Assembly (NCBI GenBank): GCA_001599295.1
Contig: BCGN01000004.1
Coordinates: 1,176,656 to 1,240,655, forward strand
Length of the DNA: 64,000 nucleotides
Direction of reading: 5' to 3'
Source: Sporopachydermia quercuum
Lineage: Eukaryota > Ascomycota > Sporopachydermiomycetes > Sporopachydermiales > Sporopachydermiaceae
Both the position numbers and the translations under genes were made by a program. Within the stretch, counting starts at the first letter, position 1. The number at the start of each line of letters is the position of its first letter. Below the pieces are notes generated by a model. That model worked only from the letters and a program-made list of their open reading frames with translations. It was not told the origin of the DNA and searched no databases. Shown here piece by piece: positions 11,229 to 21,043 of the stretch.

Positions 11229-13041
11229 TTATTGATCAACTGGGTATGAAGGATATTGGCTTTGAGAATAATTTGCAGATGGTGGTTGAGATAATGAGGG
11301 TTGCCTTTGAATTGAAGGATAAGATGGTTGAGAAGACAATGAAGGCTGCCTATGAACTGAAGGATATGATGGTTGGGAAGATAATGGAGGAGGAGGATAC
11401 TGCTGGTTTTGTTCCTGGATAACATACCCAGGTGGAGGTTGTGATTCATACTGAATATGTTGTGGCAATGGTCCAGGTTGAGGTTGATTCTGTCCTTCAG
11501 AATCAGGGTAACCAGACACATCTTGTTGTACACCTTGAGGTGGAGGTGCATAATTATAGCTAAATTTTGGATAGCCACCAGGTGCTTGTGCCTGATATGG
11601 TGCATTCACTGCGTAACCAGGATTATATCGTGATATAGACGAATCCACCAATTGGTTATAAAGACCTTCTGATTCAACAAGCATTTTATTTAAGAGTATC
11701 AAATCATCTTTCTTCTGGGAATATTTTTCAATAAGTCTTCCTAACTTAGGTTTTAAAGGTGCAACAGAATCGTAACACTGTTGAATTTCAGGATTATTAG
11801 AAAGATTCAACAGGGATAAGTCTGGATTACCATGTTCATCAACAGAATTGGATCTTGAATTTATACTGGATAAAATAGACAAAAGTCTTTCGATATTTCT
11901 TGATTCTCTCATTACACTTGCTTCTTCTTCTAGCTCCTTAGCGATTTCCTCAGGTGTTGGATCCTTCAGTGGAGTAACATAATTTAAAGGAAAAATACCA
12001 ACCTTCCCTCTCAATGAGCCTTTCCACCAGTCTCTGTAAGCACCTTCTAACACTGTTATAATATCGCCAGTTTTGAAAGATAACTCATCAGGTTCATATG
12101 TTGTTAAATCATATAACGCACGAACCCTATGTACAGTTGTGGCTGAATCACCAGATTCAGAAACAGGAACATTCGCAATACCATTTGCTGGTTGCTGACC
12201 ATTAGAAATATTACCTGTATCACCAGTATTTAAAGCTCCATTATTATTATCACTATTATAATGTTCGATTTCCACATTGTTTCCATTCATTTCTTGTAAG
12301 GACAGCTTAATTGCTTCCTTTAGATCTAATTCTTCTTTAAGCTTGTCTTCATAAGTCATCTTTTCTTTTTCTGGCTTAGCTGGAGCTCTTATTTGGACCT
12401 TCTTAGTCACAAGATTATATGCGTCTTCCAACGGTTTTAAACTAGGATCCGATTTAAAACTCTCAGTTAATTGTTGCATCATTTCAATTAGTTTTTCCTT
12501 AACTCTCACATGAACCTTACGATCAGTTGCTAGTTTCACTAGTCGATTACTAAAACCCTTAGAAGCTATTTCTTGTTTCATCCTTGATCCACAGTTTTCA
12601 GCAAGTGCAGTAATAAGCTGATAAAGCGATAGTGTTAATATTAAATTCAAAAACCCTTTTTCTTCTTCATACACAGAAAATAATACGTACTGATAATGTT
12701 CTAAACAATACATTGGCATCAGAAAGATCTAATCGTTTCTCTACAGCTAAAATGGCATTCTTGCATCTAGTTGAAAGGTTAGTAAATATGACCATTTAGT
12801 TGTCAGTGAAATCAAAAAATCAGCACATACCCTTCTTCGGGATCACTTGTTACTTTATCACAGACATCAAGAATGTATTCCCAATTATCCGATGTTAAAT
12901 TTGAACTAGTTGCCTTATCTAAAAAAGGAGGAGCTGCGGTTAGTAACTATACCTCAAGCCATAAAGATTTTTTTGGTAACAGAAATCGCACATACCAACC
13001 AAAGGTTGAAGAGGATTTGGAGTTTCGGCTGATCTAAACAT
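11229..13041 (-). CDS. HSE1: ESCRT-0 subunit Hse1 (VHS, UIM, SH3), four exons
   Basis: Hse1 pairs with Vps27 on endosomes to sort ubiquitinated cargo. The exons are 12996-13041, 12831-12918, 12691-12766 and 11229-12617, giving 532 residues against about 450 in Saccharomyces. A VHS domain fills roughly residues 10-145: NWEYILDVCDKV, the junction-spanning RTLS/LITALAENCG, and SRMKQEIASKGF. A ubiquitin-interacting motif lies at about 165-180 (EAIKLSLQEM) and an SH3 domain at 233-288 (ALYDLTTYEPDELSF, WWKGSLRGKVGIFPLNYV). A helical GAT-like region follows, then a Pro/Gln/Tyr-rich tail with near-repeats of SSQPSYPS. The introns are 64-77 nt, with TACTAAC or TATTAAC branches 12-21 nt from AG. All three interrupt the VHS coding region, and splicing restores the family sequence exactly. 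Confidence 0.95.
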
Positions 13042-14428
13042 TTTATTATTCAACAGTGAACTCTGCTTGGCTTCTAATTAATAAACGCTAATGTATCTAT
13101 TCGATCCTTGGTTCGTGCAACGCAGGGGTAGTGAATGATTGGTGCGGGAATGATTTTCAATTGCAATGCTGAGAATAAATTATTTATTAATACACTCAGC
13201 GTAAGAGACAATGCCAATAATCTTTTACCTTTCTATAGTTTCTAGGTCTCACTATTCAGTTGAATAAGTAGATGGCAAATACATTTTGATAGCCATATTG
13301 AGGTGTTTTTACTGATACTGATAAGATCAACTTTCCATTGAATGATAAAAAGAACAAATGGTTATACTATGTCCGCAGTTCTCCAGATCATGCATAATCC
13401 AAGGACATGCATACATATGCAGGAAGTTTATAAGTGAATGACAGTTGGAGTTACCATAAGCAGATAGCATAGGAAACAATTAATGCTTTTTGTTGAATAC
13501 GGGAAAAGCGGTAGGCTAAAGCTAACAATTTTATTGGCTACTATTTAATATCTATCTAGCTAGCAAATATCAATAATCACGTTTTTACATTAAATTTTGT
13601 TATCCCTATGATGTGTATGCAAGCACATTTGCATCAAATCTGCAGATTACTGCGCCTACCTTTGTCTTGCACTGTCTCAATTTCTTTATCCCTGACAATC
13701 CTAGCCATTTGTTTACCGTTCATTTACATAAAATAAATATTTGGTTCCTTTGGCCGAATCTATTATAAACCATTCTAAATAAACTATCACCAGCTTCCTT
13801 GACCATACATTTATCACTTGTATTCAACATTTCTATTGAAAAACCTCCCCTTTTACAGTAGAAGAAAATCGACCTTGATACTATGTCCCGTATTGTTCAA
13901 ACCTGACAAGTGACAAATGACAATTATACCCTGACATTTACTCGCTTCCTTGCACCGGTGCCTTTGATTTCTCGTTCAAGAATTTCCATGCCTATCAAAC
14001 GTAAACAAACGCTAACAACTCTATCAGCTTTTCCAATATTACCTATCAATCTAAACGCCTAATATTCTTTCATTCAACCCAATTTTTTGAATCTGTTTTA
14101 TGTAATTGATTATGATTGATTTTTCAGATTGTTAGTATATTACAGGTATTATTCAGACCCTTGCATCACTGATGATAATACTAGTTCAATAGTCATACGG
14201 GAACGACGGTAGAATCATATCAACATTCCAATCAAATATTAAAAGATCAAACAGATATTTTAGAAATTCTTTACTTTTTTAAAATTCTTTTTTTGACCAT
14301 TCCCAGTATTTGGTTTTATCATTAATAATATTATTATCAATCATAGACGCCATAACTTTGATGAACACCTGTTGAACGTGAATTCACAATTGCCATTTGA
14401 GATAGCTTGATAATATCAACAGTTTAAG
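13042..14428. promoter_or_regulatory. Divergent promoter region of HSE1 and LAG1 with spaced TGCA words
   Basis: This 1.4-kb non-coding spacer separates divergent genes. TGCA words occur at 13391, 13408 and 13418, and again at 13618, 13630 and 13641. The second group is spaced 12 and 11 bp, close to one helical turn. Similar spacing recurs elsewhere in the window, at 27602 and 60737. No function is known to me, and no other feature is visible. Confidence 0.4.
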
Positions 14429-15673
14429 ATGGAGTCGGAACATGAGAAAACACAAAATGCAGGCGAAAGCACTTCTTTAAGCCCTGAAACAATGAGTGCC
14501 ATCAGACAAAGAAGAAGAACATCGTCAGTTGGTCCAATCAACCTGGGAGACTCTACTCCCGGGCTTTCAACCATGCATATATCAAAGACTCAAACCCAAG
14601 CAAGTGAAGCAAGGATCAAAAAACTATCGGATAAATCATCAAGCTCTATGGATTTGGTGAGGAAAATTGCTATTGCTTATAGAGAATTATCTTTTCGTCA
14701 AACGTGGTTGAACCCTTTGATTATTGTAGTTAGCGCTTTTGCTACCTACTATTTGTCTGATAATCAGACAGAGACAAATCCTTTACACAAATTTCTGTTC
14801 TTATCGTACAGAATACCAGGAGAAAATGGAAAGCCTAATATGTATGGAAAAGGCCGTAATGACTTTTGCTTTGTATTCTTCTATATGGCTTTCTTCACCT
14901 TTTATCGTGAAGTTTGGATGCAAGTGATTTTAAAACCTTTGGCTCAAAGATTAGGACTTCGTAAAGGTAAGATAATGAGATTCATGGAACAAACTTATTG
15001 TATGGTTTATTATGGAATATCTGGGCCTTTTGGATTATACGTCATGTACCATACACCTATGTGGTATTTCAACACAACAGCTTTCTATGAAGAGTATCCT
15101 CATACAACCTTGGATTTTGCTTCCAAGCTTTTCTATTTGCTTCAAGCTTCATTCTGGGCTCAGCAATCTGTCGTCCTTTGTTTGCAATTGGAAAAACCTA
15201 GAAAGGATTTCAAAGAACTTGTCTTCCATCATATTATCACTATGTTATTGATTTGGACATCATATAGATTTCATTTCTCTTGGATGGGTGTCGCTGTTTA
15301 CATTACTATGGATATTTCAGATTTCTTCCTTGCTTTATCTAAAACTTTGAATTATATTGATTCTCCTTTTCAAATTCCTGTTTTTATTTTCTTCATTGTT
15401 GTTTGGATCTATCTTCGACATTACCTTAACATCAGAATCTTGATTTCGGTGATTACTGAATTCCTCACTGTCGGTGAAAATGGTTTGAGTTTTGCTAATG
15501 AACAGTTCAAGTGTGGAATAGCACAGTTGATCTGTTTTGCTTTGATCTTTTCATTACAAATGGTTAATTTGTATTGGTTATTCCTTATTTTTAGAATCCT
15601 CTACCGTTTCGTTAAGGGGGGAACAGCTGCTGATGAACGAAGTGATGACGAAGATGGCTCAGACCCCAACTGA
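14429..15673 (+). CDS. LAG1: Ceramide synthase catalytic subunit (Lag1/Lac1 family)
   Basis: This ER enzyme N-acylates sphingoid bases with very-long-chain fatty acyl-CoA. The 414-residue protein has a polar Ser/Thr-rich N-terminus with an RRR stretch, then several membrane segments that make up the TLC domain. The Lag1 motif is clear: ELVFHHIITMLLIW carries the paired His267-His268, and YITMDISDFFLALSKTLNY follows with its Asp pair. The tail is acidic. The length matches Saccharomyces Lag1/Lac1 (411 and 418 residues). Only one copy is visible here, so LAG1 and LAC1 cannot be told apart. Together with AUR1, 13 kb to the left, it covers two consecutive steps of sphingolipid synthesis. Confidence 0.95.
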   Translation: MESEHEKTQNAGESTSLSPETMSAIRQRRRTSSVGPINLGDSTPGLSTMHISKTQTQASEARIKKLSDKSSSSMDLVRKIAIAYRELSFRQTWLNPLIIVVSAFATYYLSDNQTETNPLHKFLFLSYRIPGENGKPNMYGKGRNDFCFVFFYMAFFTFYREVWMQVILKPLAQRLGLRKGKIMRFMEQTYCMVYYGISGPFGLYVMYHTPMWYFNTTAFYEEYPHTTLDFASKLFYLLQASFWAQQSVVLCLQLEKPRKDFKELVFHHIITMLLIWTSYRFHFSWMGVAVYITMDISDFFLALSKTLNYIDSPFQIPVFIFFIVVWIYLRHYLNIRILISVITEFLTVGENGLSFANEQFKCGIAQLICFALIFSLQMVNLYWLFLIFRILYRFVKGGTAADERSDDEDGSDPN

Positions 15674-16229
15674 AGTAGNCTCGCTCTTGCTGAATAATCT
15701 GTGTTCTACAAGCTGATGAGAATATTACACTGTTGAATATCAAAAGTAAAGTGCCCCATATAATAGTATTATGTCACTAACTTGACAAAGCACATTGTTG
15801 GCTTCAACAATGGCTATTGACATTCGATTGATCTTAAGAAAGCGAAACAAAACAAAAGAAAAAGATAGAAAGATAATAAAAAGAACAAATAATTTCAGAA
15901 AGAGAATAAGAACCATCAAAGGCACCTTGACAGAGGGCTATTAAATATTGACAAGCAAACTACAGTTCGATTTTTATTCATCGATTTGATTAATTTTTTT
16001 CTTACTTTCTCCATAAACATACATAAACAACCAACCTTTATCTACTATTCATTAATATTACCTTTCATTCATATTTTACTAGCTTTACCAATAATTCCAA
16101 TAATTCTTGTTATAATCATTATATGAGCAAGTAAGATGTCATAAATACACCAAGTCATATTAGATGAGAAAAAATATGTACAGAACACAGCAAGGTTAAA
16201 TCTTTATATACTGTCATTAACTACACCCA
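15674..16229. other. Convergent 3' region of LAG1 and MRP4
   Basis: This 0.55-kb spacer lies between two convergent genes. It contains an A-rich, AAAGA-like stretch around 15840-15905 and no supportable gene. Confidence 0.5.
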
Positions 16230-17495
16230 TCAGATATTATCCTTACCGAACTCAAAAGATTCAGAAGCGTCCTTTTGATCATCAGAAACTCTGTAGGCTT
16301 TGGTAGCTGGACGTGTGGCCAAAGATTCTTGATACTGAGCTAAACCATCTCCGTAGACATCTCTACGGTAAGCATTGTAAGTTTCTATTCGTTTGTTCTT
16401 TCCAACTTGTCCAGCTTTGCTTAACATACCGCAAATTAAATCAGTGCTTCTGATTGAATCATCATTTGCAGGAATTGGGTAAGTAACCAAAGAAGGCTCA
16501 GAGTCAGTATCAATAATACCAATGGTAGGAATGCATACTTGAGCAGCTTCTGCAAGAAGAACCCTGTTTTCAACAGGATTCAAAACAACGATGAGATCTG
16601 GTTTGATTACTGCTTCAGATTCAAAAGGAGTAACTTCTCGCGGAGCAGCTTTATCGCCCATGTCTATATATTGACGAGGGAATCCTTTCAAAACAGAAAC
16701 ACCATTAGTCAAAGAGCCAGGCACCCATCTCCTGGAAACGTAAAAACCATTGACACGCTTTGCTGCTTCATAAACACTTCTATATTGACCTTCCCTTGTT
16801 CCAACGAAGGCAATAACACCACCAGCTTCGGCGACACCTTCTACTACCTTTGCAGCTTTTCTTAAATGAACTAGTGTTTGGTTTAAATCTATTATGTGAA
16901 GATCATTATGTACACCATAGATGTATGGTTGTGTTGAGTCTCTCCATAAGGATTTATGATGACCCAAATGACATCCAGCGGCAAGCAACATCGACAGAGT
17001 CGCTGATGAGGCATTCTTTGGTTTCAAATTGTCTAAATGAGGTCTGTAGATATTTTCAATCACAGATCCATGACTTCCATATTGAGTATTAGCAAATTGT
17101 CTCCGTAAATACAGTTCTTGTTCTGAATAAGGCTCCTCAGGGTTTGTTAAACGAACGTTAGGGAAATTCTTCAATAAAGGACTTGTTGACGTAGACTGGT
17201 CTTCTGTGACAACAACTTCATCCATTTTTTCAATATACTTTTCTAAGAGCTTTCTAAGCTCTTGTGACAAAGCTTGAATTTTTGCATTTTCTGATCCAGA
17301 CTTGACTAGCTGAACAAGCTCTTCAAAGTTGAAGTTATCGATAGCAGTGTTACTTTCTGGTTCTTCAGCAACTTTCAGCCTGATTTCTTCAGCTAGCCGC
17401 CGTGCACTGGTGTTTAAACTTCTTGTNCGCACCACAGTACTACCCGTGTATTCCTTTAAGGCACTACGGCCTATGAAACGAAAGCTTCGTTGCAT
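16230..17495 (-). CDS. MRP4: Mitochondrial small-subunit ribosomal protein uS2m
   Basis: uS2m is a component of the mitochondrial 37S subunit. The 421-residue protein starts MQRSFRFIGRSALKEY, an Arg-rich, Ser-rich leader typical of matrix import. The S2 domain occupies about residues 165-370: AAGCHLGHHKSLW, the aromatic and acidic stretch YGVHNDLHIIDL, FVGTREGQYRSV, a GFYVSRRWVPGSLTN loop, and IIDTDSEPSLVTYPIPANDDS. These match bacterial S2 and yeast Mrp4. The N-terminal 150 residues between leader and domain are lineage-specific. There are no introns. The ATG at 17493-17495 is the natural start. One N at 17427 lies in the leader. Confidence 0.95.
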   Translation of the reverse strand: MQRSFRFIGRSALKEYTGSTVVXTRSLNTSARRLAEEIRLKVAEEPESNTAIDNFNFEELVQLVKSGSENAKIQALSQELRKLLEKYIEKMDEVVVTEDQSTSTSPLLKNFPNVRLTNPEEPYSEQELYLRRQFANTQYGSHGSVIENIYRPHLDNLKPKNASSATLSMLLAAGCHLGHHKSLWRDSTQPYIYGVHNDLHIIDLNQTLVHLRKAAKVVEGVAEAGGVIAFVGTREGQYRSVYEAAKRVNGFYVSRRWVPGSLTNGVSVLKGFPRQYIDMGDKAAPREVTPFESEAVIKPDLIVVLNPVENRVLLAEAAQVCIPTIGIIDTDSEPSLVTYPIPANDDSIRSTDLICGMLSKAGQVGKNKRIETYNAYRRDVYGDGLAQYQESLATRPATKAYRVSDDQKDASESFEFGKDNI

Positions 17496-18181
17496 CTTGG
17501 TATTCTATCAATTATCAACTACTTCAATTAAATGCAATTCAAGGAATGGGAATCAATAAACTCCCAAAAGCACAGCCTATGTATAAACTTGAGAATGTTG
17601 AACGACAGCAACATCTATAGGAATGACTGGAGTCTTATTATTCTAGCTTGGCAAATTAGCTAATAACTCAATATCATCACTCTCGTTCTCATGGTTCTCA
17701 ATCCATTTATATTGTCCTGTTGATTTGATCATATATAGTTTTCCACTTCTCCATTTCATCCGCAGCTAGTTTGCACAGTCTGATTAGTGCTGAGGATTAC
17801 CGTGAACCGTTCTTCTGGCATGCACATTGCAGAACAACTAACAAGAACATCATGTCTCATTATGGAAAGTTGAAACAACACATGTAATATATAGATAATG
17901 CAGGACTCTGCAGATAAAAACCTTAAAACATAAACAGGAAATTAAGTTCATAATATGATGTTGTAGTTGAGAGACTTGATATAGCTGTGGATAGTTGTAG
18001 GTTGGCTGTTCGAAGTGTTGATCAACGGAACTGGTTTGGTGATTAATTAAGGCTCCAAAGAAGATACCATAGACTGTTAAGTGGCCAAAAAAAGAAAGCG
18101 AACAGGAAAAAGGTGGAAAGCTAACAGTGGAAGACATAAGCTAGAAGAATGAATGATTGGTAGCAGAGAAATTACAATCAG
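17496..18181. other. Divergent spacer between MRP4 and an unrecognised gene
   Basis: This 0.69-kb spacer holds two promoters. A GCTAAC-AAG pattern near 18119-18140 looks like an intron end, but no upstream exon can be shown. Nothing else is visible. Confidence 0.45.
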
Positions 18182-18859
18182 ATGTTGTATCTGGCTACAT
18201 TTGATAGATTGATCAGTGAAACGATCTCTCGGTACATTGAGCTCAAGGCAGCGTTAGACAATAGCAATGTTAATGTTCAAGCTAAGATTGTAGTTTTTGA
18301 CAAAAGCTTGCTTCAACCAGCAAGTATCAATGTTAAAGACAAAGACTTATCCACTAGAATTGCTTCATTGGCGATTGATGTCATGTATATGCCGAATATG
18401 AGTTATTTATTGCAACAATTGAAGACCTGGAATGAAAATGCAGTAAAAAATAGCAATTTTATTTATTTGATCTCAATATGGGGATTACTTGAATGCTATG
18501 AAAGGTTCTATTGTAATAGAATCAAAGGGGAAACATTAAATACACACCCTAGCACACCAATTGGGTCCGAGCTTGATGAATCTCCTCCCATTAGAGATTC
18601 AATTGACGGGAAACAATTCTCCTCTTCTTTTTTAACATTATTAATGATGATTTTGCATCAGTTGGGAAAATATAAAGACTTCAGATACGATCGCAACATC
18701 ATTTTTGGGGAGAGAGAATCAATCGATCTTGAGGAAGTAAAATTACCTATACAGCTTTCACCGACTGGTAGAAAAACTCCATCCAAAAGGGCATCGGCAG
18801 TAGAATGGATAAATTTGAGCCAATTTACTAAGAAATGGCAGGATATAGAGTACCTCTAG
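18182..18859 (+). CDS. Unrecognised 225-residue protein
   Basis: I do not recognise this protein. It begins MLYLATFDRLISETISRYIE at the first ATG after an in-frame stop at 18161. The N-terminal half looks helical and mildly hydrophobic, with a Trp-containing segment (FIYLISIWGLLECYERFY). A polar loop rich in Pro and Ser follows, then a second helical stretch (SSFLTLLMMILHQLGKY) and a basic, Pro-containing region (SPTGRKTPSKRAS). No signal peptide or catalytic motif is evident. Codon use looks like that of neighbouring genes and the frame is long for chance, so it is probably a real, fast-evolving gene. It is convergent with MRT4, with 159 bp between stop codons. Confidence 0.6.
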   Translation: MLYLATFDRLISETISRYIELKAALDNSNVNVQAKIVVFDKSLLQPASINVKDKDLSTRIASLAIDVMYMPNMSYLLQQLKTWNENAVKNSNFIYLISIWGLLECYERFYCNRIKGETLNTHPSTPIGSELDESPPIRDSIDGKQFSSSFLTLLMMILHQLGKYKDFRYDRNIIFGERESIDLEEVKLPIQLSPTGRKTPSKRASAVEWINLSQFTKKWQDIEYL

Positions 18860-19018
18860 AAGTTTTTAAAGCAAGAATGTGTTAAAAACTCTACCAAAAT
18901 GTTCTATGGTTGCATTTACATAACTTGGTCATGCTAAGAAACCATAGAATTTACAGATTGAACCCTCATCTACCGACCTATGATTATAACAGCGTTTATT
19001 AATCTACATGCAGAAATT

Positions 19019-19887
19019 TTATTCATTCTCTTCAGTTTCATCTTCTAGAATCTTTTCAGCGGTTGAACTTTTAACATCATAATATCCAACTAGTTTGACT
19101 GTGAACTCAGAGCAAGCAATGCCAAACTGTTTCAGAATAAGAGCTTGACGAACGTCTAGAACTTCACCTTCTTCACAAACCTTATAATCATTATCTAAAA
19201 CAATCTTACCACTCTTAATTCTAGTAGGTATCTTAAACTTATTTCTGAACATTTCTTCTACTGAATGGGTCATTGGGACATCATTCTCTATTGGTATTTG
19301 NCCACCTCTGGAATATACAATACCTGCAGGGATTGTGAATNAGACGGGTGACTTATTGTTTGCTCTAGCAAAGTCACTTCTGGTGTAATTATCAAAATAG
19401 TTTCTAACAACTTCTGGTGTTTCATCGGTGAAAAGATATCCAAAACTGCCACCGATCTTCGATGTCCAGTTAGATACTTTATATAAGTTGTCTTTATATT
19501 CTTCCTCCGCAGACGTACCTAATGCCTTTTCTAAAACCTTTCTCTTTCCGAGTATTATCTTTGATCCTTGCCAATCCTTTCTGATATCTTGCAAAAAGTT
19601 GGTTCGAGGGTTATCAAGTTGGAAAACCCATGTGTATTGATAAGTATCCAAAGCTTTCCTCACTTCATCAAACAACCTCTCTTTGATCTCTCTTCCTTTT
19701 TTTTCAGTTTGCGACAGCGTCACTACAAATTGTTAGTCAATCAATTTCAGGATAGTTTGGAATCTGACCCTGTACGGCTTCTGATGATTGTATGCATGGA
19801 ACAAATCAGCCAAAAGTCAGCTTCTTATTGATAACCCATAAATGTCTGAGAGTACTTACCAAGCTTAGATCTCCTTGACTTAGGCAT
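19019..19887 (-). CDS. MRT4: Ribosome assembly factor Mrt4 (uL10/P0-like), two exons
   Basis: Mrt4 is a nucleolar paralogue of P0 that holds the stalk site on pre-60S particles until it is exchanged for P0. Exon 1 (19860-19887) encodes MPKSRRSKL and the first base of the next codon. Exon 2 (19019-19722) continues VTLSQTEKKGREIKERLFDE. Conserved blocks include DIRKDWQGSKIILGKRKVL, GYLFTDETPEVV, IPAGIVYSRG and DVRQALILKQFGI. The length is 243 residues (236 in Saccharomyces). It lacks the acidic P0 C-terminal stalk motif, as expected. The intron is 137 nt with donor GTAAGT and branch GACTAAC only 10 nt from the AG, the shortest spacing in the window. Two N bases (19301, 19341) leave residues unknown. 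Confidence 0.96.
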
Positions 19888-21043
19888 TTTGTGTGTATAT
19901 TCGTTCTATTTTCGATACTTCTAGTTGATACTTTAAAGTAATGCTGCAATGCTACAATGCTACAGAAGAACAATTTATATGCTTCGCACCGATTACTAAC
20001 GAGCTTTTAACAACATGAATCATATCCCACCTCACTATATAACATTGTACTTAAGAGCCTGTAGCACCATAATAATTGAAAAAATTTGTTATATGAGAGG
20101 AAATTTTCCAATCTCTCGAATTACCCGGCTAGATTAAATTGATCTTTAACAACCGATTACATAATCTTTAAGATAAGGGAATAAAAAGCCTAAGGCGAGG
20201 GGTGCATGGAGATCTACGGAGAAGCGTGTCATTTTGGAGATAGAGATGTTTGATAGAATAGCATAATTGGCTGTCAGACATAATCAACTAATAGATGAAA
20301 ATATCCCATATAACGATATTAGGTTTTGGTGTTTAAAAAGGGACAATATATTGCATTTCATCCTTGAAAACTCTCCTATCGTCCATCTTCCTTCACTACT
20401 ACCTTATTCATCCTTATTCATCTAATTAATCTCAATTGACATTGGCTCATTATATTCAACCCTATGCAACGACGTAATTCATAATTTAACTATACAATTT
20501 AGAATAAACAGTCTCATACCTAAAAGAAGTCAACTCTTCCATTTCTCAACTTAAATTCACTGCTAAATGAAATATTATATCCTCTTTCATTCCTCTAACT
20601 CGTTCGTTAACTTACCTTATCTATGAACATCAGATCTCCTTCCCCTTGATACCATTTCCGTCTCATATCAGATATCGCCGTTATTCGTTGCTGAGTTATC
20701 TTAACTCCATTTGCATTTTATCATATCTCATTGTTGCGACTGTATTCAAAAGGTGGTTTAGTTATGAAAAGAGAAGAAAACTCCTAATATTTTCATACTT
20801 TTGTTCTGGTTTGTCTTTTGAATTAGTCTAGTAGTAATTATATGGATTTATAAAGGAATTTGCACTGTACAAAGTATAGAAGGTTTACTTGTGCAGCCAG
20901 CATCTAAGCTCTTACCACAGACCAAAAGGTGCAGATACCAAACATAAAGAACAACAGTGATAAGAGACGCATTCTGAATTTGTAACAGACAAATAAAAAT
21001 CTATTGCCATTTGATTATTAAAATCAAAGAGGGTAGTTCTGAT
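19888..21043. other. Divergent spacer between MRT4 and UFD4
   Basis: This 1.16-kb AT-rich spacer is shared by two promoters. Pyrimidine-rich stretches between 20380 and 20660 are typical of yeast promoters and leaders. No gene is visible. A 61-codon frame at 20646-20831 has no recognisable features. Confidence 0.5.

Noticed and set aside
18119-18140. Possible intron end (GCTAAC then AAG) before the 18.2-kb gene
   Set aside because: AAG is a poor acceptor, no upstream exon with a donor could be found, and an in-frame stop lies between it and the ATG.
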